Source: Pyropia yezoensis (taxonomy: Eukaryota > Rhodophyta > Bangiophyceae > Bangiales > Bangiaceae). From it: a DNA stretch of 64,000 nucleotides. Shown piece by piece: positions 21,901 through 33,528 of the stretch (the stretch's first letter is position 1; every line of letters begins with the position of its first letter). The translations under genes and the position numbers were made by a program. A model generated the notes under the pieces. That model saw only the letters and a list, made by a program, of their open reading frames with translations, was not told the DNA's origin and made no database searches. The stretch is taken from NCBI GenBank assembly GCA_009829735.1, contig CM020619.1:27244063-27308062 (forward strand), given 5' to 3'.

Positions 21901-24225
21901 TGGCTTTCAGGCTCAGAAAGCCTGTATATGCCCTTTTTGTGTGGTTCAGCTTCCTCGGTCAGCTCGATCTTGAAAGGCGGTCGGCCGCGGTCAGGAGGGA
22001 GCCCTTTGGGCAGGTCATCCGGGAAGACGTCTTGATACTCGGCTAGTACGTCTTGAATGTCTTCGTCAGTAGACGCTGACGCGGTCTGGATGGAGTTGAG
22101 GCCGATGGAGTCATGGAGAACTTGGGGTCTAAGGAAGATTGGGAAAACAGGGTTCCGTCTCTTGATGTGCTGGGCCAGTTTGTGCTTGCTCCAGATAGTC
22201 TTCGATAGTTCTAAGGCAGCGTTGATTCTCAGTCTGCGACCGTCTTTTAGAAAAGTGATGACATTGGTTCGGTATTTCTTGCGTACATTGTAGTCTTCGT
22301 GCCACTTCTTACCGAGGATGACATCGTAGGCTGCTAACGGGCACACGGCGAAGTAAATGTTGTCGGTGTAATCTTGGGTAGAAATTTCTAATGGATCTTT
22401 GGTAGACGTGAGGTTGTGCACATTGCTGTCCGGCATCAGGGCGGCTTCAGTCGAGACTTCCGTTGGTTTTCCGAGACGCTTGGCGAATGTGGACGAAATG
22501 AAATTCGCCAGGGCGCCGTCATTGAAGAGGATTTTAGCGGACTCACCATTAATCGTGCCAGCGGAGCTTAGGAGGCCCAAGTGGGTTCTATGGAAGGCGG
22601 GCGAGGTGTCGGGAACTGAGGCCAGCTTCGGTGGTTTTGGCCTCAGTTCCCACGGCCTTTTGGGCAGTCTTTGGCCATGTGCCCCTTGGTGCGGCAGCGT
22701 AGGCACAGGCCTTCGCGCATACAGCGCTGACGCTCTTCCGGTGTAAGCTCCACGATCCGGACGTTGGCAATGTCCATGGGGGCAGGCCCGCGGTCCGCGG
22801 CTGTCGTGCCTTCGGTGTTTGAGATGCGTCGAACGCCACGCTTGGCAGCTTCGACTTTCAGGGCATCGAGCATCACTTCGTCCAGAGTGTCGTAGCGCTT
22901 GAGGCAGAGCGCTTCCCAGATGTAGCTCTTCAGATCGCGGCTGTAGCGGTCAACCTGCTCGGTCATGGTGATGTCGGGGATGTCAAGGACGATTGACTGG
23001 AACGACTTATTGTAGCTCGCCACGTCCTTCATCTGCTTCCACTTGTGAAGAAGGTCGCGGGCAGCCTGGACCTTGTTCAGAGGGTTAAACCGCACCTTGA
23101 GTGCTTCACGAAGCGTTGGCCAATCCGAGATGTCGGCTTTCCCGGCGTGCGTCTGCCCCCACGAGAACGATTCACCTTTCAGGTACGAGGTGACGATGAG
23201 TAGCGCTTCGCCAGGGGTAGCCTTCGCAACTTACGTGTCCATGTGGGACGCCCAGGCATCAATCGCGCCGGCTCGACCGAAAAAGGCCGTTGGCTTACTA
23301 AGCTTAGGTTTGTCGAAACTGGGTAGGGTTGCCGTGGTTGCCAAAGCGAGACGGAGTTGCTCCGTCTCCTGACCCAGTTTTTTCACGTACGAAGTAATTT
23401 CCGCCCAGTTTTCCGCACTAATTGCAGCAGGCCGTGCCGGTCGCGGGGAGGAAGCGCCGGAGCACGTTTCGAAGAGGTAGTCGAGGAAGAAGAGCCAGCG
23501 GTAGGCGTCGGCACAGGCAGTGAAGCGCTCGCCGAGGAAGACACCGCCGTCGTTGTCGTCTGGTTCGGAGCCACTAAGGAATCGAGGACAGGACCAAGAA
23601 CGGGATAAGTATAAAAGCACCAACACTTTGTCAGATCCTCGCTCCTGCTCCTTGCACCTCAGTGGAAAACTGCCGCCGCCCGGGCACGAGGCCACCGGGC
23701 GTACGGGAGTCTGCGCTGAGGTGCGCTGGCCAAGCTCGCTGTGCGCCCGTGTGAACACGAAAGTGGTGGAGTGGGTCGTGACCCGGCTAGAAGCCGGCGA
23801 CAACCGCAGTCCAGACACTCGCGACCCTGTGGAGGACTGACACGATCCACTTAAGAAGCACGAAGCTCCCGGACCAGGCAAGCCTGCACAGAGTCGCGCG
23901 CAGAGGAGCTCAACCAACGGTCCAACACTCTCAGTCGTCACCCGCCCCGCGCGCGCGACGGTACGCCCCGTTGGTACCGGACCGACCTCCCCAGCCAGAT
24001 GCGCTGGGCAGACTGGGGTGACGGAACGAAGGGGGCCCGGCGAGGGCCGACTCGACCCCGAATGGCACTATGGCCCGGTGGTGTAAGGGCCGGCCCGAGC
24101 ACAGTGGGGCACCGCGACGAACCGGGGAGAGGCCGGCGAGCTCGAAGGCCACGTTACGACACAGAAGCGCTCGGTGTCGGGGGCGCCGCACGCGCACGGA
24201 GCGGTAACTACCTGAAGCTACCAAA

Positions 24226-25173
24226 TGAAGGGTCCACGGCGGGCACGCACGCGCACTCGCGGGCGCACGCCGCACGCACCCCACACCCACACCACACCAC
24301 ACACACTCTCGACGGCGGTGACGCACTCGGGGGAGGTGGTGTGGAAGCCGGGGAAGAAGAAGGGTGTCGGGGGGTGGGTGTGTGAAGTGGGGGTGAGCTT
24401 GACGTCGGTGGAAAGGGGTTCTCAGGTACAGTGGTTCTTTGCTTCCGTTCTTCGGTCTACTTTCCCCAGGTCTCCCCCTCTCGCCCTCGGTCACTCCGTA
24501 TATATACCCCTGGGGGGTCCCTCAGAAGGCCCTCCGTGTGGTCCTCTCGCGGTTGGGCACAAGCTTCCCTAGAATCGCCGGTGTGCGGAGACCCCCCTCT
24601 CACAGAGCTCGTCTGAGGGGGTCCACGCCCCCCCTCGGGGTCGGTGTGCCCGTGGACGCCCGTAGACATGATGGTTAGAGGATGGAAGCTTCGGATGTCA
24701 TGGATGGCAGGCTCTCGTTGGTCGGGATGGCTGATGGCAGCCAGCCGCCTTGACACTCTGAGGCCGGGTGCGCTGTCCGCGCTCGGCCGCCTCGGCGATG
24801 TCTCGCTTGAATTGACACTGGCGCTACGTTGCGCTGTCGGCGCCAGTTCTTGGTCAGCGGGTGGATGCCTTGCTCGAATTGACACTGGTGCTACGTTGCG
24901 GTGTCGGCGCCAGTTCATGGTCACCAGGTGGATACCGTGTCAGCATTTACGGTGTGCGGCCACGTAGCATTGACAGCCATCGTCCGGTTGCATCGTCATC
25001 ACGGGGGCAGGCGGGAATGAACCTTGAACCTTCCAGATTCGAAATGTGAATGAAGACCAATCGTCCAGGGAACGCTTTTACTAATCATGACATCCGGTAC
25101 GATTTGAGATCCGGCCTCTGGGGGAATTCCAAGTTGCGATTTGGAATTGCTATGTAAGGATTTAGTCCTTACA
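24226..25173 (-). repeat. 5' LTR of the family C chromovirus (948 bp)
   Basis: It is nearly identical in length and sequence to 17,959-18,906, with differences mostly in the last 160 bp. A candidate primer-binding stretch (TGGTAGCTTCAGG on minus) starts 2 bases inside the element, next to the LTR. Confidence 0.93.
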
Positions 25174-25391
25174 AGTATGCAATAACAGATACAAGATGTT
25201 TTAAATGTATGATAAGTCTGATGGGAAAGACAGGATGCACTGATGCATGCAGCATATGAATCCCAACCGCAGCTTAGTTCGTCATGGATTACAGCAGACT
25301 TGCCTTTACGCATCTGAAGCGTGCTGGCTAGAATATGCTTTGTACATTCGTCGTTTGTTTCGTACGTGTGATGCTATGCCTCGTTCACTAT

Positions 25392-25963
25392 TGTAGCATC
25401 CCTGGCCCTGACTTGGCGTCGACCCGGTCGGGCGACCAGGGGGTTCCAGGTGCCAGGACACGCCCGCCGTGTGCGGATGGTTGGCGGCCGTGGCCCGTGC
25501 CCGGCTCTGAGATGCGGGGGACTACGCTACCCACACGTGAGAGAGGGACTTCCGATGGGTTTTTGCATATTTGTGAGGGACTTGATTTGAAAGAATTTGA
25601 GTGTGAGATTAGTAAGGGGGAATAGAATTCGTGGTGATAGTGGCCGCCGACCTGACGAGGTTAGACTCGGGTCGGGGCCACTCGGGGGTAGGGGGGGGCC
25701 CCCTGGCCAACGTGCCGAGGCTCCCCCAGATGCACGTTAAGAGGGACAGCGAGGCGCCCTTGGCCCGCGCCCTCAGGGAAAAAGAGAACTTCGCGTTTGC
25801 ATTCCTCTTCCCCGTGTACACTTCCGTGCGTATCTGTTTGCTCTGCCAGCAGGCACGTGACGCAGCAGGCATATCACTCTCGTAGTTCCCATTTCTGTGT
25901 TACCTGTCCCTTTTCTCTGAGGGATATTGACACGTGTCTGAGAGGATCGAGCTTTATACCACA
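25392..25963 (+). repeat. Solo LTR, family B (572 bp)
   Basis: The LTR starts TGTAGCATCCC, ends TATACCACA and is bounded by the target duplication ACTAT (25,387-25,391 and 25,964-25,968). No internal element sequence is attached. It matches the LTRs at 56,546-57,118 (plus) and 60,469-61,047 (minus). The intact target duplication shows that one complete insertion later lost its interior by recombination between its LTRs. Confidence 0.92.
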
Positions 25964-26121
25964 ACTATGTGACATTCGCCGTCGTTTTGACGGTCGAGGC
26001 GTTGCCCGCGTCCAATTGTTCAGACTGGTACGTCCGCATGCCGTGTGAAGTGCCCACAGCTTGAGGCTGATGCTCACTTTTCCGACTCCACTCACTATCT
26101 TGGACGCCTCTCCGTGCGCAC

Positions 26122-27867
26122 TTGCGTGGTCCGAGTATGCAGGCTGCATACGTCTGTCAAGCGGCACAACGGATCCTTCGAAAGAGTTTTAGTCACGTCA
26201 GCATGGGGCCTGGTCAAAAGGAGGCGATTAAGGCTATGCGACCGGCGCGGCGGACGTCGTCACTGTCACGGCAACGGGATCGGGAAGGGTGCGTATCTTT
26301 CACTCTGTTGCTCGTCGCACCGTCATACTCTTGAGGGACGCATGTTACGCTGCTCTCGTCTTCTCCGCACTGCACCAGTGTGACTAATGTTCTCCTTCGT
26401 CTACTCCCTCCATATGTGGCCGGATTGGTGGTTTTTCACGAGGCATGACAGACGTGTGTGTCTGGCATCATGGCCAGCTTGATGTGGGCGTCCACTGCGT
26501 GCTTGTCTGCACTGTTCGTCCCACTGAGAGGTCTTGGTCGGCAGCATGAGAACACCTAAATGTTGGGTCGTACCTCTGCAGTTCATCTGTCGGCGGAGTC
26601 TACGTCTTCTGAGCGCGCACATTGCATGCAGCTCATTCGGGAGCAGCGCTTTTGCACGCTCATACTGGCACCTAAGATGTCATTGAGTAATGAGGCACTG
26701 TTGTGCCTGCTTCGCCTCGCGAACGTCAGACTTCTTGCCTTCGACGTGGCCCACGTTTGGCTGGAGTGAAGCTCATGGCGCCCTTCTGTACAGCTGGCGG
26801 CCGCCGCTATTTCTGCACCACGCATTTCTGCTCTAACTGCATCCTTGCGGATCGGTTCTGAAAATGACTTGGTTCGTGCAGTACACATGCGTTCGTTGAT
26901 AGTGCTGCATATTCCTGTCATTCGACAGACCCTCTTTGTGCGCGTTGTTCAACGACCCCCACTCTATCCAATTGATAAGCCTCAACACGAGCTCTTCTTT
27001 CGCCTGAGGGAGAGCCTTCATAGCCTCGCGTGGGCCACGTCAATGCAAGGCAATGTTGTTATTGACGTGAACAGCAGGAAGGACATCGAGCCAGTGCGCA
27101 AGACGTAGAAGGATTTGACAAGGGCGGATTCACTTAGAGGCTGCCGAGACATCGTCTTTTTCTTGTACCACGGAGAGCGTGACGACCGGGCGGCTGTGGA
27201 ACGGAAATTTCTGGCACAAACGGGCGTCGTGGTCGTTGCCAGGGTTGCGTTTGGGCTCGGCATTGACTGTCCGTTCGTGCGACTGGCTGTGCACATTGTA
27301 CGTTTACCCATGACTATTTCCAATGCTTGGGGTCTCTCTCTAATCTGCTCGCAGGGTGCATATGTGAGTAATGGTGCACTTGGATTGATAGGTATGCGGT
27401 TCTCGGCTTGAGATATGTGACTGAACGATCTCTGCGTGTCCTTGAGAGCGGCTGCAACGATACAGGCAGGTGCCAGGGACCTGCCCGAGTACGTCCAGCA
27501 AGTCGGCCGTGGAGGCTAAGACGCCCGGCGTTCGCTTTCCGTCAGCTTCGCGCCTGCTGCAGACGCCGAGGGAGCTCGCGCTTGCATTCAAAAAGCAAAT
27601 ATGTCGGCGACGGGCGCAAAAGCGATCGTTTGCTCCATCAGATGGATGAGCACTTCAGCCAGCTCCTACGCGATTCTTCACCTGGGAGACTTCGAGAAGA
27701 GCGGTGTTTCCATGCCGCAGGTAAAAGGCGTCATTGCTCACCTTACTGCGATACGGGTGCTGCAACGTGGTCCTGAGGCCCAGTCCCGGTTCAGTGTGGC
27801 ACCTGGACCGGCCATCAGTGACAAGAACTCGACGGCGCTAAGTTTCTTTTCACTCCATCTTTCGTGA
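26122..27867 (+). pseudogene. RecQ-like DNA helicase (decayed)
   Basis: Helicase motifs of the RecQ family appear in the correct order over about 1.4 kb on plus: a motif 0-like segment (GPGQKEAIKA, about 26,205-26,235), a Walker A-like TATGSGR (about 26,270-26,290, Arg in place of Lys) followed by a GTGCGT splice-donor-like site, FDVAHVW for the DEAH box (about 26,742), SALTAS (about 26,830), YHGERDDRAAVERKFL (about 27,165), VVVARVAFGLGID (about 27,230) and PEYVQQVGRGG (about 27,484-27,517). RecQ proteins are 3'-5' DNA helicases of recombination and repair. In-frame stops occur just after the DEAH-like box, before the second RecA-like domain and at the end of motif VI, and the DEAH Glu is Val. 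Short introns seem to be present. The downstream part may hold remains of a C-terminal domain. It lies in the lower-GC island, in the same orientation as the tyrosine recombinase. Confidence 0.75.
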
Positions 27868-29034
27868 GCAGTTCTTCTTCCACAGGTTCAAAGAACGACT
27901 GAAGATTGTCTTCCACGGGCCCGCGCGTTCGCAGGAGACGTCTGCATGCGAGTCCCGCTCCTGTAACTCGGCGTCGTCGGCCCATCCGAAGTGTTCGAGG
28001 CGCTGTCAGAGCTGGCTGTTGAGCGGCTCGTGAGCCCAGCCAGCGTTGAGATAACTGGCCATCAATATTTTCTCTATATATTGTCCCGTGCGCTTCTTTC
28101 AAGGGCGGGCATGGTTGGGGGACTGCTCAAGAAGCGGTCTGATCGATCCATGCAACCCATGTTGACTTATTGGACGAACCCAGCGCGTTCTCTCAAGACG
28201 AAGCTTGCGCTCAGCAACGTCTTCGAAACTCCTTTGGCGCCGTCGTCCAAGGCATTGAGCAGCTCGAGGATCGGTGCGGCTGCAGCGCGTGCCTATGTTC
28301 GGAGTCGTTGGCAACCGCGCTTAGTGAGCCTCAGACGGGTTCTTCGAGCCTGGGTTTTCGAGCTTGAGTCGATCGCACGGAGCATCGCCGACCAGCATCG
28401 GGTACGATGCGGGCAGGTACTCCATGAAAGTCATTTCTGTGAATGATGTAGTAAAGGATGCGCTTTTGATTTTCACTTTGTTGATGACACTTGCTTTGCG
28501 AACGTCTTGCCACTTCCGTGAGGGACCACATTTCACATGCAATATCAAATGCTCAGATGTACGACGATCACCTACACTGCATAAGGTGGTCAGGTATATA
28601 CCACATACGATGTCCCCATCAAGTATAATTGGCATACTGAACGGATCATGCATGCATGCACAGATAGTGTATGCATAGCAATGCATTCACGTTCCTGCGT
28701 AAAGCCACACCATTTCCACATTATAACCACCCGTGCCTGCTTGGCAGTCTGGTCAGGGCGAGTAGCACAAACTCAAAGGTTGCTTGTTTCACAAAACATG
28801 CGACCGTCTTCTTTCACACCCAGTGGTCGCCACACGGAAAGCGAGCACCTCAATTCACACCCAAAGGTCGTGCTGCCCGCCGTACATCACCCGAATCTCT
28901 TCTTTTTCAGCAATGGCCGAGGTCACCAGGATACCGAGACAGTGAAGATGCTCAAGCTGCTCATTGGACTGAACAAAATCCAATCGCTGGAGAAGCACAG
29001 CATTGTGTTCCTGCCCTCGCTTCGGCGCGTTCGC
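27868..29034. other. Unassigned part of the lower-GC island
   Basis: Moderately open frames are present on both strands, and none has a domain I recognise. The plus frame at about 27,991-28,446 has normal composition and could be a remnant of the helicase C-terminus or an unrelated gene. Confidence 0.4.
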
Positions 29035-29450
29035 TCATCCAGCCGCGCAAAACTTAGGCGGTACGACGGAGAGAATTTGGCCATCCGCTCCCGGTGCGCC
29101 AGGAAGCGCTTCCCAGAAGGCGGGCCCCTTCCGCACCTGCAAGGAGTGCTTTGCCCAAAAATAGGCTGGAGTACAAAGGCGGGCGGGCAGAACAGCATCC
29201 GTGTAGATGCGCACGTCGAGGAAAGGGTCGGCTTGATAAACAGCGTCGTCGAGGTCGTGGTAAACTACCTGACCCAAGAACGGCAGGCTGTACTCGCCAG
29301 GTGTGAATGCTCGCGCTGCGAAGACTCCCAGACCGGCACCTTGAATAGAGGATCTCTTGATGTACGTGTCACTTCCAGCTGCGTCCACAGCGGCAAGCCC
29401 AACACGGTCGACACGGTCTGCGAGTGTAGCAGCAGCTCGAAGAGGCCGCT
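29035..29450 (-). pseudogene. SET-domain N-terminal half
   Basis: A minus-strand frame encodes DTYIKRSSIQGAGLGVFAAR followed by AFTPGEYSLPFLGQVVYHDL, which is the classic start of a SET domain (small aliphatic-rich strand, GxGLGVFA, PGE, then the Y/FxG turn). The frame stops about 85 residues later. The second half of the fold, with the NHxCxPN and ELxxDY motifs that bind S-adenosylmethionine and complete the active site, is not found. The ATG is also unclear: the frame is open upstream to about 29,450. SET proteins are usually protein lysine methyltransferases, but a truncated one would not be active. A longer plus-strand open frame over the same bases has no domain and is taken as the shadow. 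Confidence 0.6.
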
Positions 29451-31500
29451 CTTATACAGGTCGATATATCAACTTGCGCCGCATGCCGGCGGCTGCTGCG
29501 TGCTCAGGCAGGGCGCTCAGCGCCTCCGCGACAGGAAGAGACACACCGGGTGTAGGAGGGCCGGCCAGGAGGAGGCCGCCAGCTCATGGCTGGAATTGAT
29601 AGAGTCGCAGGTGGACGCTGGGCCGCAACGGATCGAGGCAGCTGCGCATCCGACCACCGGTGACGGCGTGTTGTGTGGTCGATGCGGTACGATTTGTTTT
29701 CCCTTTCGCTTTTACTGCAGCCGCGGCACTTGCAAAAACCGATGGCGCGAAATCAGGCTGACATGACAGTTGCGTGATCTACACGCGGTTGCACGGCATC
29801 TTGTATCTCTTGCATACAATGTGCTCTTCACGATGTGCCATGTGATGAAGCAACGCATGCGGTAACCAAGTACTAGTGCACAGTCACTTTATCTCTCTAT
29901 TAAAAGACTACATGATGATGTAGTGCACCTGTGACCGAATGTTATTTTGAAGCTTTGACATACTGGTGGTCATGCATCCTGACCGGTACTCGGGAACGAT
30001 TTTTAACGGATAACAACAAGAAGACCACTTTCGTTGCAGACACCACGGCCTTCTCGACCGGCGCCTCCGCTGCGCCGCCGCCACGGTAGCTCGGTAGGCC
30101 GCCTTATCGTGTTAGAACCCCATGAGTGGCGCGCCTGCAGCGTCGGCGTGGTCAATCGCGGCAGCTGTATGAAATGCGGCTGTATCCGATGCAGTAGGAT
30201 AAGGAGTCGGACCGCATGCCGCCTCCCAGTCACCCAGCAGCATCAAGAGGGACACGAAAGTGCCCGGAAAGCTTCCTTGGACCACCTCCCGACAGTTAAG
30301 CCGTTGGCGGCCGAAGCAGCAACGGCAGGCGTGGTGTTTGCCACGTGCTGGCATTTTTGGCGATACTGCGGCGCCCAATCGACGCGCCATCGTGTTCTTC
30401 GACGGGCACTGTGATCGTCAATGTACGCGCATGAGGAGCTGCAGCCGCATTCTTGGTGCCGCCCGCCAACAACAAGACGCCCGCCGAGGTTGTGGTTTAC
30501 GCTGTGTCCAGAAGTAGTCGCGGAGCTTGACAGTACACTTCGGCCCAGTGCACGAGGTGCGGCCAAGGGAAGAGAATGAGGGGGCTGGGAGCGGCGGTAG
30601 GTGCGGGCGTCGTCCTGATGCCCGGGGTCGTCAAATTGGTGGTGCGGCGCAGGAGGTGTGGAGCGCAGTCATGCGGCGGCCATGACGACATGGTAGGTCG
30701 CGAGAAGAACCAGGGCAGCGTATCGCCGTTTAGCACCATGTAGCACTGGTGACGGCTTGGTTGGGGTAGAGTCGGGGCGCAAAGCGGGCGGGCAAGCGAG
30801 AGGGGGCGGTCGTGTGCGCCAGGGGGCAAGGATGAGGCGAGTGGAGAAGGCGCTCGTGGAAGAAGATGTGCTCGAGGGGAGGGTGGACCGACTGTATGAC
30901 TTCCGGACATGACACAATCTGCTGGCAGGCACAGAGACAATGGACACGGGTGACGAACGCAGATGTCGCAGTGAGGGGGTGAGCTGGAGATTAGTGCGGT
31001 GTGGACAAAATCGAACAGACAGGAGGTGCCTGGCAGACGGCGAGCACAGACCGCAGGACTTGGAGTCGGTGCTCTTGACACACGTCAAGGCAGACAACCG
31101 CAGAAGCCGATGACATGGCAGCGGTCTGACAAGTGAAGGACGCTGACACACTTAGCGCACGACGAAAGAACTCCCTTCAGAGTGCTCAATGAGGCATTCG
31201 CAATGTCTCTCGGGCCTGTCCTGTCGAGCTGCATTTCTTTGTCCTGTTGGGGAGTCACATGGGCTTGATTGCGAGGGAACATGCATGCAGGCAATCGCGC
31301 AAGTGGTTAACAGATCAAGTCAGCCTATTGAGGCTAGTCGTGGTCTAATCCGAGGCTGGGGGTGGATTTAGTGGAAGCCGGGCCTGGAAATCGGCCTTCC
31401 TGGGGCCTGAGACGCCCCCCCCTCAGGAAACACGTTCTAAGGCCCATGGGTTTCACGACCCCGGATAAACCACAGTTAAGGGTGGCTGGTGCGCAACACG
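29451..31500. other. Unassigned right part of the lower-GC island
   Basis: I see no recognisable gene. Near 29,675-29,740 a plus frame has a zinc-finger-like spacing (CGRCG then CSRGTC), which could be chance. Composition rises to very high GC from about 31,500, marking the approximate edge of the island. Confidence 0.4.
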
Positions 31501-31761
31501 GTGGATTGGGCTGCTTGGGATGAAGCAAGACGGCTCCCCCGTCCCCGTCGACGGCGTCCTCTTCACCACCGCCTGCCACACCCATGGCACGCACGGTGGG
31601 GACGGCCGCCACGGCGACGCTCGTCCCGACGCTGCCGCTCGTCAACCGCTCCCGCACAAGCCGCACCGACGGCTCTCCCCCACAGCCCCGCCCGCCGCCC
31701 CTCACCGCCGCGCCAGCGGGCCGACCGGCTGGCCCGCCGGCTGGCCGACCGGCTGGCCGCC

Positions 31762-32478
31762 TCAAAAACAAACGCCCCCCCTCCCCACCCGTGTCTCCCC
31801 ACGCTTACACCGCACCGCCCCCCCCCCGCCGCCCCGCGCGGCGTCCCCCCCCCCCCCCGCACCCCCCCCCTCCCACCACCCACGGAGAGGCAGCACGGGC
31901 GCATACAGCCCCGCCGCGGCGGGGCTGCCATACCCGCCCACCCCGCCCGGCGGTGGTGGCGGTGGGGGCGGCGGCGGGGGGGGGGCGGCGGCGGTGCCCA
32001 TGAGGGCGGCGGCGGCGGCGGCGGCGGCAGAGGCCAGCCCGCCCGCCCGCCACCACCACTGCCCTCCCCCCCTCCGCCGCCGCCGCTGCCGCCATTGCCG
32101 ACGCCGCCGCCGCCGCTGCCGCCGCCGCCGCCGCCGCGGCCGCCACCACCACCACCGCCGCGCCCGGCCACCGCCGCGGCGGCGGCGGCCGCCGCCGCCC
32201 ACTGCACGTACGCGTCTGCGGTGGGGTGGGCGGCGGCGGCGGCGCCGCCGTGGGGGTGGTGGCCCCCTCCGCTTGCAGGAGGGGGGGGCGGCGGCAGCGG
32301 CGGCGGCGGCGGCAGCAGCCCACCGTACGCGCCGCCCGGCGTGGCGGCCCCATAAGGCGGAAGCGCCCACGGGGGCGGCAGCCCAGCCACCGCCGGGGCG
32401 CCCGCGCCCCGCCCCCCGACGGGAGCACGCGGGAGGGGCGGCGGGGGGTAGGCGCCGCCCATTCCTCCGCCGGCAGTA

Positions 32479-32518
<40 letters not shown>

Positions 32519-33019
32519 GGGCGGCGGCCGCGGCGGCCGCCGCGGCGCGCGCCCAGCCAGAGGCGGCGGCGGCTGCCGCGGAGTCACGCGCCGCCGCGTC
32601 GTGGCCGCGGTCGGCCACCCCGCCACCGCCGGCGGGCCGCAACAGCGACGACGCCGCCGCCGGGGTTAGGGGCGGCCAGCCGCCCCCTCCGCCCCCGCCG
32701 TGACCACCACCACAGCCGGCGCCGCCGCTGCCGCTGCTACTGCTGCCGCCGCCGCTGCTACCCCGGCCGGCCGGCGGCCCGCCGCCCAGCACTCGCAGGG
32801 GCGCCCGCGGCTGCGGCTGCAGCGGCGGCGCCGCTGCCCCGACCGGCGGCCGGCGGCCGGCCGCCAATGGCCGGGCCGCCGCGGCCGCCCACCCCGTTGT
32901 GGGGGTGGCGGCCGCCCAGGGCCGCGGCGGCGAGGCGGCCCAGCCGTCGCCACCGCCGCCACCGCCGCCGCCGCCGCCGCCGCCGACGTTCCTCCCCCGC
33001 CCCCCCCCCGGGGGCGCCT

Positions 33020-33055
<36 letters not shown>

Positions 33056-33490
33056 CCGCGGCCGCGGCCACGGCCGCCGCCGCCGCCGCCGCCGTCGCGG
33101 GTACCCCCGGGGGTGCCCCCCCCCCCCCGCCCCCCCGCAGCAGGCCCGTCCTCCTCCTCCTCCTCTGCGGCCGCCGCCGCGGCGGAGCGGCGCTTCCCCT
33201 TGGCCGCCCGCCGGGCGGCGGCCTCCGCCTCGTCGTCGCTCCACTCCCCCCCCGCCCCCCCCGCGGCCACCTCCTCGTCCCACGCGTCGCTGCCGTCACA
33301 GCCGCGGCCGGTGGCCGCCACGACCGCGTCCACGTCCACGACCACCCGCGCGGCGACCGCCACCGCCACCGCCGCGCCGACCGCAACGGCCGACGACGCC
33401 GCCACCCCCGCCCCGAGGCGGACCGTGTACCAGGGGGTGGCGACGGGGCCAAAGGTGTCGTGCACGTAGCCGAGGGGAGTGACCCCGCCG

Positions 33491-33528
<38 letters not shown>

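Larger units (their letters stand above)
17959..25173 (-). mobile_element. Full-length Ty3/gypsy chromovirus, family C
   Basis: The element of 7,215 bp lies on the minus strand and is flanked by the target duplication AGTAT (17,954-17,958 and 25,174-25,178). Both LTRs are 948 bp and begin at the same bases. Reading on minus, parts in order are: gag with a zinc knuckle (CLRCRTKGHMAKDC, near 22.7 kb), protease (near 22.5 kb), reverse transcriptase with YLDDILIF (about 22.0-21.35 kb), RNase H (about 21.15-20.85 kb), integrase (about 20.2-19.7 kb) and a chromodomain (VKWKGYHDTENSWV, near 19.0 kb). A purine-rich tract (AAGAGGAGGGAGG) abuts the 3' LTR. The LTRs differ at only about ten sites by eye, about 1%, so the insertion is young. 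It carries a few (about three or four) breaks. It interrupts the lower-GC island about 200 bp downstream of the recombinase. Confidence 0.93.

Noticed and set aside
28648-29766. A 372-codon plus frame with a zinc-finger-like end
   Set aside because: It overlaps the SET-domain frame on minus, which has a clear family match; the plus frame has none except a weak Cys pattern at its end.
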